Shown: positions 16,299 to 25,199, counted from the first letter of the stretch. The stretch is DNA of 64,000 bases from Pseudomonas sp. H9 (GCF_004353925.1 NZ_SMOK01000012.1:186001-250000), one strand, 5' to 3'. Numbers and translations: made by a program. Notes: generated from the sequence alone by a model not told the origin.

Positions 16299-16928
16299 TC
16301 AGGGTTGACGCATCAATGCAGCGAGTTGGTTGTCCAGGTAATCGGAGCTGGCGCTCAAGCCTTCCCGTACGCCAGCGATGTCTTGAGCGGAGCGGTTCTG
16401 GCTGAGTTTGCGCGCACCTTGTAGACGGGCAATGGGCATGCGGATGCCGACAATGGCGCGGAGCATGCCGTCGAGGTAGTCGCTGGGTGCGTCGTCCACC
16501 CGCCACGGCTCGCTACGGCCTTGCTCATGGCGATTGGTCAGGCGGGTGACGATGTCCAGCAGTGCGGCAGCCTCATGCAGGACTTCGACCGGGCCATAAG
16601 CATGCACGGCCAGGTAATTCCAAGTGGGTACTACCTTGGGGTTGTCGGCCTTGCTCGGATAAAAACTGGGGCTTACATAAGCATCGGCGCCGGGGAACAC
16701 CAGTAGCGCCTCGCTTCCTTGCTGCAGGTCTTGCCATTGGTTGTTGGCGCGCGCCAGATGAGCGTAGACGGTGCCGTATTCGCCTTCCTCGGTGTTGACC
16801 AGCACCGGCAGGTGCGTGGCCAGCAAGCCGTGTTCACCCTGGCTGACCAGCAGAGCCAGACGGCTGTCGAGCATGTGCTGGTGCAGGCGATCGAGGTCGT
16901 GTTCCTGATGAGGCTTGCTGTTGTACAT
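16299..16928 (-). CDS. PaiB-like FMN-binding protein
   Basis: The 209-residue protein has the PaiB/FMN-binding split-barrel pattern: MYNSKPHQEHDLDRLHQHML, ARANNQWQDLQQGSEALLVFPGADAYVSPSFYPSK (flavin-binding barrel) and VPTWNYLAVHAYGPVEVL. B. subtilis PaiB was described as a negative regulator of sporulation and protease genes, but many homologues are simply annotated FMN-binding. It is the first gene of the minus-strand group and diverges from a MocR regulator, so it is the expected direct target of that regulator. Confidence 0.9.
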   Translation of the reverse strand: MYNSKPHQEHDLDRLHQHMLDSRLALLVSQGEHGLLATHLPVLVNTEEGEYGTVYAHLARANNQWQDLQQGSEALLVFPGADAYVSPSFYPSKADNPKVVPTWNYLAVHAYGPVEVLHEAAALLDIVTRLTNRHEQGRSEPWRVDDAPSDYLDGMLRAIVGIRMPIARLQGARKLSQNRSAQDIAGVREGLSASSDYLDNQLAALMRQP

Positions 16929-16969
16929 GGCGGTTCCCTTGTCGAATGACTTCATCCTAGGCAGGCTAT

Positions 16970-16997
16970 TGGCTCTTTGTAAGAGCCATTTATGGCT
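16970..16997. promoter_or_regulatory. Overlapping palindromes between paiB-like gene and mocR
   Basis: TGGCTCTT and AAGAGCCA form a perfect 8-bp inverted repeat with a TGT spacer (16970-16988). AGCCAT and ATGGCT form a second, overlapping 6-bp repeat (16984-16997). They occupy the centre of the 89-bp divergent promoter region and are candidate MocR operators. Confidence 0.5.
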
Positions 16998-17017
16998 ATT
17001 TTCATAGGTCCAATGCT

Positions 17018-18544
17018 ATGAGCGAGCGCATCCTTGTTTTGCCCTTCGACCCCACTGGCATCGTGCTTGATCGCCGCCGAGGTCTTAGTCAGCAGCTCTA
17101 TCAGGCGCTGCGGGGGCGAATTCTCGATGGTCGCTTAAGCAGCGGTACGCGCCTGCCTGCGAGCCGGGAGCTGGCCGAGCAACTGGGGTTGTCGCGCAAC
17201 ACTGTGGTGCGTGCTTACGATCAGCTCTACGCGGAAGGCTTCATCGAAAGCCGAGTGGGTGATGGCACCTATGTCAGTCACCTCGAAAAAATATCCACAC
17301 GATTATCCACAGGGTTATACAGTAGGTTATCAACAGGGTTATCCACATTTAGCCCGAATAGTACTGAGGTTTTATCCAGTTGCAGCGTGTCGAGTGAGCC
17401 GCTGGAGCGGTTGAAATCCAACCATTTGCCGCCACCCAAAACAGGCGCACCTCGTGCCTTTCGCGTCGGAATTCCGGCGTTCGATCTGTTCCCGTTCGAC
17501 GTCTGGGCCAAGCTACAGGCGGGTTTTTGGCGCAATCCAGACCCAGCACATCTTGGCTATGGAGACCCTGCGGGTGAATTGGAGCTTCGTGAGTTGATTG
17601 CTGCCTACCTGAGGCGGTCGCGAGGCCTTTCCTGTACTGCTGAGCAAATTGTGATCACCCATGGTGCGCAGCAGGCCATCAGCCTTTGTGCACAGTTGCT
17701 GTTGGACCCTGGCAGCCGCGTAGCTGTGGAAAACCCAGGATATCGGGCAGCAGGGCACGCTTTTACCATGGCGGGCGCGGAGGTTATCGGTGTGCCTGTG
17801 GATAACGATGGCCTGGACTGCGCGGTGCTTGAATCACTCGACAACTGCAGGCTGGCCTATGTCACCCCGGCACACCAATACCCCACCGGCGTTACCATGA
17901 GCCTGGCTCGACGTCTGGCGCTGTTGGCCTGGGCTGAGCGTCACCAGGGCTGGGTCATCGAGGATGACTACGATGGCGAATACCGTTACAGCGGCGCGCC
18001 TCTGGCGCCGCTGGCAGCGCTGGATCGGCAAGGACGAGTGATCTACGTAGGCACGTTCGGTAAGGTGGCCTTTCCCGCCTTGCGCCTCGGCTATCTGGTG
18101 CTGCCTACGTCGCTGATGCGCGAATTTTCCTGGGCCCGGGCGTTGAACGTCCGGCATTCTGAGGTGGCCACGCAGTGCGTGATGGCGCAATTCATGGTCC
18201 AGGGCTACTTCCAGCGACATATCCGGCGTATGCGCCGTGCAGCTTTGGCGCGACGCAATGCCTTGCTCAATGCCTGGCCACGGGAGATATCGGGCGTTGG
18301 TGCAATGCCGGTGGTTGCTGCTGGCCTACATTTGACGTTGCCGGTGCAGGGGATCGAACGCGAACGTGAACTCATTGAGCAGGCTGAACGTGTGGGTGTC
18401 GAGATTAGTGCATTGAGTAACTTCTGGTTGCCGGGCACTCCGGATGAGGGTAAATCGCGTGCGGGCCTGGTTATTGGTTTTGCAGCGGTGCCTGAGAGCA
18501 GCATTAAAATAGCGGTGGAACAATTGAAGAAAGTTTGGCTATAG
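17018..18544 (+). CDS. MocR/GabR-type regulator (GntR HTH plus aminotransferase domain)
   Basis: The 508-residue protein has an N-terminal GntR winged helix (residues 22-88: RGLSQQLYQALRGRILDGRL...LGLSRNTVVRAYDQLYAEGF). A long linker follows (about 90-140), then a type I aminotransferase-like domain with FGKVAFPALRLGYLVLP, where the lysine is the expected PLP site. MocR proteins such as GabR, PdxR and TauR bind PLP and regulate divergent genes. Here the neighbour is the PaiB-GNAT-GNAT group. The linker is odd: residues 92-111 are five tandem 4-residue units (ISTR, LSTG, LYSR, LSTG, LSTF) encoded by an exact 12-bp DNA repeat rich in TTA codons and DnaA-box-like sequence. Confidence 0.93.
   Translation: MSERILVLPFDPTGIVLDRRRGLSQQLYQALRGRILDGRLSSGTRLPASRELAEQLGLSRNTVVRAYDQLYAEGFIESRVGDGTYVSHLEKISTRLSTGLYSRLSTGLSTFSPNSTEVLSSCSVSSEPLERLKSNHLPPPKTGAPRAFRVGIPAFDLFPFDVWAKLQAGFWRNPDPAHLGYGDPAGELELRELIAAYLRRSRGLSCTAEQIVITHGAQQAISLCAQLLLDPGSRVAVENPGYRAAGHAFTMAGAEVIGVPVDNDGLDCAVLESLDNCRLAYVTPAHQYPTGVTMSLARRLALLAWAERHQGWVIEDDYDGEYRYSGAPLAPLAALDRQGRVIYVGTFGKVAFPALRLGYLVLPTSLMREFSWARALNVRHSEVATQCVMAQFMVQGYFQRHIRRMRRAALARRNALLNAWPREISGVGAMPVVAAGLHLTLPVQGIERERELIEQAERVGVEISALSNFWLPGTPDEGKSRAGLVIGFAAVPESSIKIAVEQLKKVWL
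17291..17350 (+). repeat. 12-bp tandem array of DnaA-box-like sequences inside mocR
   Basis: Five units start at 17291, 17303, 17315, 17327 and 17339, exactly 12 bp apart. Their first nine bases read ATATCCACA, TTATCCACA, TTATACAGT, TTATCAACA and TTATCCACA. Two are perfect DnaA boxes (TTATNCACA) and two more differ at one position. Another perfect box lies in reverse at 17797-17805 in the same gene. Confidence 0.85.
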
Positions 18545-18686
18545 CGGGAAGTTATAACTATTAGCGAAGGGGTTTTTTAAAAATTACGGATTGGCAACTG
18601 ATAAATTTGTCAGGTGTTTATTCATTTCTGCGTGTGCATACTCATGGTCGCTAACTTATCCAGCGGTCACTTTTGAGGGTTTGTAC

Positions 18687-19133
18687 ATGGAAAGCACTCA
18701 CAAAAAAGCTTTGAAAGCGGCATTGGACGCAATGAAGACTGGCCGCCAAAAAAAGAGCGCTAATGATTACTTTACGGCACTGATCGATGGCACGCCTTTT
18801 GAGGCTCAAGAGGTGCGTGGATTCACAAGTTTTGGTGTGAATATCGTGGTAGGTGTTATTCAAACTGCGAAAGGACGTAAATATATTTCTTTCGCAGCGG
18901 ATGATGACTTGGCCGTTGGTGATCATCCCGTCACATTGGATGGAAAGGTAACGGTTGGTTATATGATCGAAGAGGGGGAAAACCTTGAGTATCCTGCCGA
19001 CAAAGGCACTGCCAGGCTCAAAAAATTGAGCCAGCCTTATACTGGCGAGTTTGAAGTTGAGCTGGAAAAAGGTTCCCCCGTTTCGAAAATTACCAAAGCC
19101 AAGTTCAGCGTTGCCCAGATGACTATTGGCTAA
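18687..19133 (+). CDS. Hypothetical protein, 148 aa, AT-rich gene
   Basis: Starting at ATG 18687 the product begins MESTHKKALKAALDAMKTGR and has no signal peptide or membrane segment. It is Lys-rich, with beta-type segments (GFTSFGVNIVVGVIQTAKG and KVTVGYMIEEGENLEYP). I recognise no family. The gene and the 140 bp before it are clearly more AT-rich than the flanks and use codons such as ATA, TTT and AAA that neighbours avoid, which suggests acquisition by transfer. An upstream in-frame start at 18591 would add 32 residues of unconvincing composition. A GC-rich hairpin follows. Confidence 0.75.
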   Translation: MESTHKKALKAALDAMKTGRQKKSANDYFTALIDGTPFEAQEVRGFTSFGVNIVVGVIQTAKGRKYISFAADDDLAVGDHPVTLDGKVTVGYMIEEGENLEYPADKGTARLKKLSQPYTGEFEVELEKGSPVSKITKAKFSVAQMTIG

Positions 19134-19140
19134 CCGTGAT

Positions 19141-19167
19141 ACGCCCCCGCCTTGAGCTGGGGGGCGT
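19141..19167. terminator. Bidirectional hairpin between convergent genes
   Basis: ACGCCCCC / GGGGGCGT stem with an 11-nt loop lies between the stops at 19133 (plus) and 19185 (minus). No T tract follows, so efficiency is uncertain. Confidence 0.5.
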
Positions 19168-19184
19168 AACACACAGGCGTTAAC

Positions 19185-20228
19185 TTATCGGGACTGTGGC
19201 TGAGCGCTCTGAAAGCCCTCTAGCACGTTGACCGCGTTGATGCCGATTTCCTCGACTGCATAGCCGCCTTCCATCACAAAGAGGGTTGGCTTACCCAGGC
19301 GAGCGATGCGCTCGCCCATCTTCAGGTAGTCAGGGCTGTCCAGTTTGAACTGCGAGATCGGATCGTTCTTGAAGGTGTCCACCCCGAGCGAGACCACCAC
19401 AACATCTGGTGCAAAGGCGGCGATCCGCTCACAGGCTTGATCCAGCGCGTTGCCCCAGGTGTGCCAGTCACTGCCGGCTGGCAGCGGGTAGTTGATGTTG
19501 TAACCCAGGCCTTCACCTTCGCCCTGTTCGTCGGCGTAGCCAAGAAAGAACGGGAATTCAGCCTGTGGATCGCCGTGGATTGATGCGAAGAACACATCGT
19601 TGCGCTGGTAGAAAATGTCCTGAGTACCGTTGCCATGGTGATAGTCGACATCGAGGATGGCGACTTTGCTGTGGCCTTGGTCGAGGAACGCCTGGGCAGC
19701 AATTGCGGCGTTGTTCAGGTAGCAATAGCCACCCATGACATCGCTGGCGGCATGGTGCCCTGGTGGTCGGCACAGGGCGAAGGCGCTATGGGCGCCGGCT
19801 TGCACGGCTGCCTGGGCGGTGAGCGCCACTTGCGCAGCACTGTAAGCGGCCTGCCAAGTGCCCGCGGTGATCGGCGCGCCGCCATCGAAGCTGTAATACC
19901 CCAGCTCGCCATGCAGGGTGGACGGTTTAACGCTGCGCAGCGTGCGCGCAGGCCAAGTGTAGGGCAGCAGGTCGCCATCATGGCCGAGGCTGGCCCAGCG
20001 CTTCCAGGCACCTTCAAAGAAATTCAGGTAGTCGGCACTGTGCACCCGCAGCAGCGGGGCGCGGCCAAAGTCTGTCGGGCCTTGCACTGGGCCCAGCTCA
20101 CGGGCTTTTACCCGTTCCAGAACATGGTCAGCGCGCGAAGGCATTTCGAAGCACGGCATCAATTGCCCGTCGATCAGCTCGCAGCGGCCGTGGTGCAGGC
20201 GATGGTCATCAGAATAAATGGTCAGCAT
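19185..20228 (-). CDS. Acetylpolyamine amidohydrolase (class II histone deacetylase family)
   Basis: The 347-residue zinc hydrolase shows the deacetylase signature throughout: MLTIYSDDHRLHHG, LCRPPGHHAASDVMGGYCYLNN (tandem catalytic His), ILDVDYHHGNGTQDIFY (zinc Asp and His), FASIHGDP and the C-terminal FVMEGGYAVEEIG Tyr. It closely resembles the AphA/AphB acetylpolyamine deacetylases of P. aeruginosa, which release acetate from N-acetylputrescine or N-acetylcadaverine so that the polyamine can be catabolised. ATG 20228 is chosen; the six-codon longer start is not conserved-looking. It could equally act on another small N-acetyl amine. Confidence 0.92.
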   Translation of the reverse strand: MLTIYSDDHRLHHGRCELIDGQLMPCFEMPSRADHVLERVKARELGPVQGPTDFGRAPLLRVHSADYLNFFEGAWKRWASLGHDGDLLPYTWPARTLRSVKPSTLHGELGYYSFDGGAPITAGTWQAAYSAAQVALTAQAAVQAGAHSAFALCRPPGHHAASDVMGGYCYLNNAAIAAQAFLDQGHSKVAILDVDYHHGNGTQDIFYQRNDVFFASIHGDPQAEFPFFLGYADEQGEGEGLGYNINYPLPAGSDWHTWGNALDQACERIAAFAPDVVVVSLGVDTFKNDPISQFKLDSPDYLKMGERIARLGKPTLFVMEGGYAVEEIGINAVNVLEGFQSAQPQSR

Positions 20229-20351
20229 TTTTTTGTTTTCCACAGTCACAGGCAGAGGTCCATTGTTGAATGGAGCAGCCCTGCTTCAGAACGGCGGAAA
20301 CGGCCAAAAGGGGATCGATGTGGCCAGTCTACGGGGCCAGATACCACTTGT

Positions 20352-21344
20352 TCAGGCGCGGAAATGACTGGGTGCTACACCGCTCCAGCGTAGAAATGCA
20401 TGGCGAAAGCTGGCGGTTTCGCTGAAGCCCAAGGCTTCTGCAATCTGATAGATCGGCAATTGGTCTTCAGCCAGCAATTGTTTGGCTCGTTCAAAACGCA
20501 ATTCGTCGAGCAATTGCTGGTAGCTGCTACCCAGTTCCTGTAGATGGCGGCGCAACGTCCGTGATGAACAGTTCATCTGTTTGGCCAGGCCTTCCAGCCC
20601 GGGCGCGGCATCCAGTTGATCGAGCAACAACTGACGGATGCGCCCTAGCCAGGCCTGGCGTCCGGTGAATTCCAGGTTTTGTCGGCGGCAACGCTCACTC
20701 ATAGCCCGATGGGTGATCTGGTCGGCCAACGGTAAAGGTTTATCGAGCCACTGGCGCTCGAAGGCGAAGGCGTTATCAGCGGCCTCAAATTGCAGTGGGC
20801 AATTGAAGGTCTCGGTATACAGCGTTTGGTAATCAGGCGCGGCATGGACAAAACGCGACGCTAGCAGCGGCAGCGATTGCCCGAGCAGGTCATCGCAAAT
20901 GACTTTCAGGGACGTCAGGCAGAACTCGGCATTGAAGGCAGCCAAGTGCGGGACCTCGCGGTAGTTACTGGCACTGAACCAAATGCGTTCACCGTCTTCG
21001 ATCAGGCGTAACTGGAAAAGTGTTCCCAGCAGCGCCGGATACTGCATGGCCAGACGTAAAGCGTCACCTAAGGTGGCACTGGAAAGTAGCGCGTAACCGA
21101 GCATCCCGTAGCAGGAAACATGCATGCGCCGACCCAACTCCAGGCCCACCTCACGGCGCCGCGCCACAGCGTTGGCACACACCAATAGCTCTTGGCGGGT
21201 GGTAATGCGCAAGTCAGCGCGGCCCAGGTCCTCGGGGCTTATACCGCTACCGTCGAGCAGCGCCGCAGCGTCTACGCCTTCATTTTTGAAGGCCTGCAGA
21301 ATCAACGACACGGCGTTGAGGGTCGTGAGATGCGAGTGGAGCAT
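20352..21344 (-). CDS. AraC-family transcriptional regulator
   Basis: This 330-residue regulator has an N-terminal ligand-sensing domain of the arabinose-binding-like type found in OruR/ArgR-like Pseudomonas regulators (residues about 20-200). A C-terminal double helix-turn-helix (about 235-330) follows, with MNCSSRTLRRHLQELGSSYQQLLDELRFERAKQLL and IYQIAEALGFSETASFRHAFLRWSGVAPSHFR. The inducer is unknown. It lies 123 bp upstream of the amidohydrolase gene on the same strand and 57 bp after the asparaginase stop, so it could regulate either. Confidence 0.9.
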   Translation of the reverse strand: MLHSHLTTLNAVSLILQAFKNEGVDAAALLDGSGISPEDLGRADLRITTRQELLVCANAVARRREVGLELGRRMHVSCYGMLGYALLSSATLGDALRLAMQYPALLGTLFQLRLIEDGERIWFSASNYREVPHLAAFNAEFCLTSLKVICDDLLGQSLPLLASRFVHAAPDYQTLYTETFNCPLQFEAADNAFAFERQWLDKPLPLADQITHRAMSERCRRQNLEFTGRQAWLGRIRQLLLDQLDAAPGLEGLAKQMNCSSRTLRRHLQELGSSYQQLLDELRFERAKQLLAEDQLPIYQIAEALGFSETASFRHAFLRWSGVAPSHFRA

Positions 21345-21401
21345 GGGTGGCTTCCTGCTGAAGGGCTATCTGTAAGCCAGCAATATGCGTGCCTTGCCGG
21401 G

Positions 21402-22394
21402 TTAGCCCAGTTCTGCGCAGAGGTCCAGCTCGATCAGGCGCCGTACTTCTGTCAGCGCTAAACCGGCGCCAAGCAGCAACTGCAATTTGCCGAATGCAGC
21501 CTCGCGGGTCATCCCTGCGCCGGACAATACCCCGGCCTGACGCAAACGGCTGCCCGCTTCATACACATCCAGCTCAACCCCACCTTCATGGCATTGGGTG
21601 ATTGCTACCACCACAACGCCTTTGGCGTGCGCCTGCTTCAGGGCATCGAGGAAGTCTGTGTCGTTGGCCGGGCCAGTGCCACTGCCGAAGCATTCCAGAA
21701 TCACGCCCTGCACACCGCTGGCGAGCACCGCGTGCAGCAAGGGTGCGCCAAACCCGGGGACCAGCGGCAGTGCTGCGACCTTGGCGGTTTGTTTGGGGTG
21801 GCGGTAGTCCAGCTCGGGTGGCAGGGGTTGCACGTTGGGCACACCGTCTGCGCGCTTGAGTGTCACGAATGGGTGCCGACCGAAGCTGCGCACTTTGGCG
21901 GTGCGCTGAGGGGCGAGCAATTCACCATGAAAGTACAACTGCACCCCAGGGGCGATACCGTGGGCCAGTGCTTGCAAGGCGCCGACCAGGTTTTCCCAGG
22001 CATCGCTGTCGGCAACGCCGGCGGGCAGCATGGAGCCGGTCAGCAGCACAGGTGCCTGCAGGCCAAGCAACTGAAAGCTCATAGCTGCCGCGCTGTAGGC
22101 GAGGGTGTCGGTGCCATGCAGTATCAGAACAGCATCGCAGCCCTGATTATCGACGGCTTCGATGACCGCCTCGCGCAGGCGTTGCCAGTATTCAGGCGTC
22201 ATGTTGGCGCTATCGATCAGCGGCTGCATTTCGCGAAACTGCCATGATGGGATGCCGGCAACTCCGGCCAACTGTTCGCGCATTCGCTGTTCGAAGCCTG
22301 AGGCCGGAGCCAGGCCATTGGCACTCGCCTGCATGCCGATGGTACCGCCGGTATACAGCACCATGATGTTGCGGGCGGGTTGTGCGGTTGCCAT
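21402..22394 (-). CDS. ansA: L-asparaginase, type I-like (cytoplasmic)
   Basis: The 330-residue protein has both asparaginase active-site segments: VLYTGGTIGMQ near the N-terminus (nucleophilic Thr) and ILHGTDTLAYSAAAMSF, plus the structural motif LLTGSMLPAG. There is no signal peptide, so it should act in the cytoplasm, converting asparagine to aspartate and ammonia. The aspartase gene next to it on the same strand would take the product on to fumarate. A REP pair and a terminator separate the two, so they are separate transcription units. Confidence 0.9.
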   Translation of the reverse strand: MATAQPARNIMVLYTGGTIGMQASANGLAPASGFEQRMREQLAGVAGIPSWQFREMQPLIDSANMTPEYWQRLREAVIEAVDNQGCDAVLILHGTDTLAYSAAAMSFQLLGLQAPVLLTGSMLPAGVADSDAWENLVGALQALAHGIAPGVQLYFHGELLAPQRTAKVRSFGRHPFVTLKRADGVPNVQPLPPELDYRHPKQTAKVAALPLVPGFGAPLLHAVLASGVQGVILECFGSGTGPANDTDFLDALKQAHAKGVVVVAITQCHEGGVELDVYEAGSRLRQAGVLSGAGMTREAAFGKLQLLLGAGLALTEVRRLIELDLCAELG

Positions 22395-22465
22395 GGGGCG
22401 GTCTCCGTGGTCGGCTTATTGTTAGCTGCCCACAGTACGCCAAGCCACCCAAGGTGCGCCACTAG

Positions 22466-22535
22466 GTGGGAGCGGGCTTGCCCCGCGATGCGATTTAACT
22501 GAAATACCGCGATCGCGGGGCAAGCCCGCTCCCAC
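22466..22535. repeat. REP pair (inverted)
   Basis: Two facing REP units separated by about 24 nt, between aspA and the asparaginase gene. Confidence 0.95.
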
Positions 22536-22557
22536 TGAGCAAGGCTATTTTAAGGGC

Positions 22558-22598
22558 ATAAAAAAAGGGCCCGGGGAGTTAACCCAGGGCCCTCAAAA
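22558..22598 (-). terminator. Rho-independent terminator after aspA
   Basis: On the minus strand AGGGCCC and GGGCCCT form a GC-rich stem across a 14-nt interval that can itself pair further. Six T residues follow. Confidence 0.9.
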
Positions 22599-22648
22599 GG
22601 TGAGAGGTGTCTAGTCCCTCGACCTGGTGAGCGGTGTTACAGCATCGG

Positions 22649-24073
22649 TTACGCTTTCAGCGGAACCAGACGCGGAGCAATCATGTTTTCCGGACGCAGG
22701 ATGTCGTTGAGCATCTCTTCGTCCAGCAGGCCTTCCTCGCGAACCAGTTCCAGCACACCACGGCCGCTTTCCAGGGCGATGGCGGCGATACGGGTGGCGT
22801 TCTCGTAGCCGATGTACGGGTTCAGGGCGGTGACCAGGCCGATCGAGTGTTCGACCAGTTCACGGCAGCGCTGTTCGTTAGCGGTGATGCCGACGATGCA
22901 GTGCTCGCGCAGCATGTCCATGGCGCGTTGCAGCAGGCGGATCGAGTCGAAGATCTTGTAAGCGATCAGCGGCTCCATCACGTTCAGCTGCAGTTGGCCA
23001 CCTTCGGCAGCGACGGTCAGGGCCAGGTCGTTACCCATGATGGCGAAGGCCACTTGGTTGACTGCTTCGGGGATAACCGGGTTGACCTTGCCTGGCATGA
23101 TCGAGCTGCCTGGCTGACGGGCTGGCAGGTTGATCTCGTTGATGCCGGTGCGCGGACCGCTGGACAGCAGACGCAGGTCGTTACAGATCTTCGACAGCTT
23201 GACCGCAGTACGCTTGAGCATGCCGGAGAACAGTACGAACGCACCCATGTCGGAGGTTGCTTCGATCAGGTCGGCAGCTGGAACCAGCGGTTGGCCGCTA
23301 ATGGTTGCCAGGCGCTGTACGGCCAGGGCCTGGTAGCCAGGGTCGGCGTTGATGCCGGTGCCGATGGCGGTACCACCCAGGTTGATTTCGGTCAGCAGTT
23401 CCGGAGCCAGCGAGCGCAGGCGCTGCAGGTCTTCGGTCATGGTGGTGGCGAAGGCGCGGAATTCCTGGCCCAGGGTCATCGGTACAGCGTCCTGCAGCTG
23501 GGTGCGGCCCATCTTCAGTACGTGGTCGAATTCTTTACCTTTGGCAGCGAAGGCCTGGATCAGGCTGTCGAGGCTGGCCAACAGCGCATCGTGACCGAGC
23601 AGCAGACCCAGACGGATCGCAGTCGGGTAGGCGTCGTTGGTCGACTGCGCCATGTTCACGTCGTTGTTCGGGTGCAGGTACTTGTATTCGCCTTTCTGGT
23701 GGCCCATGGCTTCCAGCGCGATGTTGGCGATCACTTCGTTGGCGTTCATGTTGGTAGAAGTACCAGCACCGCCTTGAATCATGTCGACCACAAATTGCTC
23801 GTGGTAGTCACCGCGGATCAGACGGGCGCAAGCCTCGCTGATGGCGGCGTGCTTGGCATCGCTCAGGTGACCCAGCTCACGGTTGGCGTCGGCGGCAGCT
23901 TGCTTGACCATGGCCAGGGCCACGACCAGCTTAGGGTAGTGCGACAGCGGAACACCGGAGAGGTGGAAGTTGTTGGCAGCGCGCAGGGTCTGGATGCCGT
24001 AGTAAGCATCAGCTGGGACTTCGAGGGTGCCAAGCAGGTCTTTTTCAACGCGGAACGATGCAGCAGCGGACAT
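22649..24073 (-). CDS. aspA: Aspartate ammonia-lyase
   Basis: The 474-residue enzyme deaminates L-aspartate to fumarate. It carries the fumarase/aspartase signature GSSIMPGKVNP (flexible catalytic loop), the N-terminal SFRVEKDLLGTLEVPADAYYGIQT, GTSTNMNANEVIAN and the MGRTQLQDAVPMTLGQEF segment that distinguish aspartase from fumarase. ATG 24073 sits inside a small palindrome, ATGATA AA TATCAT (24072-24085), which also covers part of the translation-initiation region. A divergent LysR gene lies 178 bp away and may regulate it. Confidence 0.96.
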   Translation of the reverse strand: MSAAASFRVEKDLLGTLEVPADAYYGIQTLRAANNFHLSGVPLSHYPKLVVALAMVKQAAADANRELGHLSDAKHAAISEACARLIRGDYHEQFVVDMIQGGAGTSTNMNANEVIANIALEAMGHQKGEYKYLHPNNDVNMAQSTNDAYPTAIRLGLLLGHDALLASLDSLIQAFAAKGKEFDHVLKMGRTQLQDAVPMTLGQEFRAFATTMTEDLQRLRSLAPELLTEINLGGTAIGTGINADPGYQALAVQRLATISGQPLVPAADLIEATSDMGAFVLFSGMLKRTAVKLSKICNDLRLLSSGPRTGINEINLPARQPGSSIMPGKVNPVIPEAVNQVAFAIMGNDLALTVAAEGGQLQLNVMEPLIAYKIFDSIRLLQRAMDMLREHCIVGITANEQRCRELVEHSIGLVTALNPYIGYENATRIAAIALESGRGVLELVREEGLLDEEMLNDILRPENMIAPRLVPLKA

Positions 24074-24251
24074 GATAAATATCATCTCGAGTTTGGCCCG
24101 GCACATGCCGGAATGGCGCCAATCCTAGGCTGGCACCGCTTTTGCGGCCAATGCTGTTGCACGCTAACCTATGCACAAACGGCATAATGGTTGATGTGAC
24201 GCCAACCGACATTCGAGCGTGTCCCATTTTGGTGCATGCCTGGAGAGACAA

Positions 24252-25199
24252 ATGAACCTTGAAAGCAAATGGCTGGAAGACTTCAGCGCCCTGGCGGCGA
24301 CCCGCAGCTTTTCTCAAGCCGCTGAGCGCCGCTTCGTGACCCAGCCTGCCTTCAGTCGGCGTATTCGCAGCCTTGAGGCGGCGCTGGGGCTGACCTTGGT
24401 CAACCGCTCGCGCACGCCTATCGAGCTGACAGCGGCCGGCCAGCTATTTCTGGTGACGGCGCGTACGGTGGTCGATCAGTTGGGCGAAGTGTTGCGCCAT
24501 CTGCATCATCTGGAAGGCGGGCAGGGCGAAGTGATTCAAGTGGCTGCAGCGCACTCCCTGGCCTTGGGGTTCTTCCCGCGCTGGATTGCCCAACTGCGTA
24601 ACGATGGTCTGAACATCGCAACCCGGCTGGTGGCCACCAACGTCGGTGACGCGGTGCACGCCTTGCGCGAGGGCGGCTGCGACTTGATGCTGGCGTTCTA
24701 TGACCCTGATGCTGCGCTGCAGATGGACGCCGAAATTTTCCCGTCGCTGCATATGGGTAACACCGAGATGCTTCCGGTGTGTGCCGCAGACGCCAATGGC
24801 CAGCCGCTGTTCGACCTGGAAGGTGAGGGCAGTGTGCCGCTGCTGGCCTACAGTGCTGGGGCATTCCTGGGGCGCTCGGTCAATTTGCTGCTGCGCCAGC
24901 GCAACCTTCGCTTTACCACGGTCTATGAGACGGCCATGGCTGACAGCCTCAAGAGTATGGCGCTGGAAGGGTTGGGAGTCGCCTGGGTGCCGAGGCTATC
25001 GGCGCGGGCCGAGCTTGAACGGGGTGAATTAGTGATCTGTGGTAGCAGCCAGTGGCATGTGCCTCTGGAGATTCGCCTGTATCGCTGTGCCCTGGTACGC
25101 AAAGCCAACGTACGGTTGCTGTGGCGCAAGCTGGAATCGGCGGGCAACACAGGTGAGGCCCGGGTTGACTCAAAAGTCAGTCCGAGCCCCGAAAAATAA
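24252..25199 (+). CDS. LysR-family regulator divergent from aspA
   Basis: The 315-residue LysR protein has a winged helix in residues 1-62 ([42 protein letters not shown]) and a substrate-binding domain with [19 protein letters not shown] and [19 protein letters not shown] 24252 follows GGAGAG at good spacing. Target and inducer are unknown; by position aspA is the best candidate, with aspartate or fumarate as possible signals (inference). Confidence 0.9.
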   Translation: MNLESKWLEDFSALAATRSFSQAAERRFVTQPAFSRRIRSLEAALGLTLVNRSRTPIELTAAGQLFLVTARTVVDQLGEVLRHLHHLEGGQGEVIQVAAAHSLALGFFPRWIAQLRNDGLNIATRLVATNVGDAVHALREGGCDLMLAFYDPDAALQMDAEIFPSLHMGNTEMLPVCAADANGQPLFDLEGEGSVPLLAYSAGAFLGRSVNLLLRQRNLRFTTVYETAMADSLKSMALEGLGVAWVPRLSARAELERGELVICGSSQWHVPLEIRLYRCALVRKANVRLLWRKLESAGNTGEARVDSKVSPSPEK

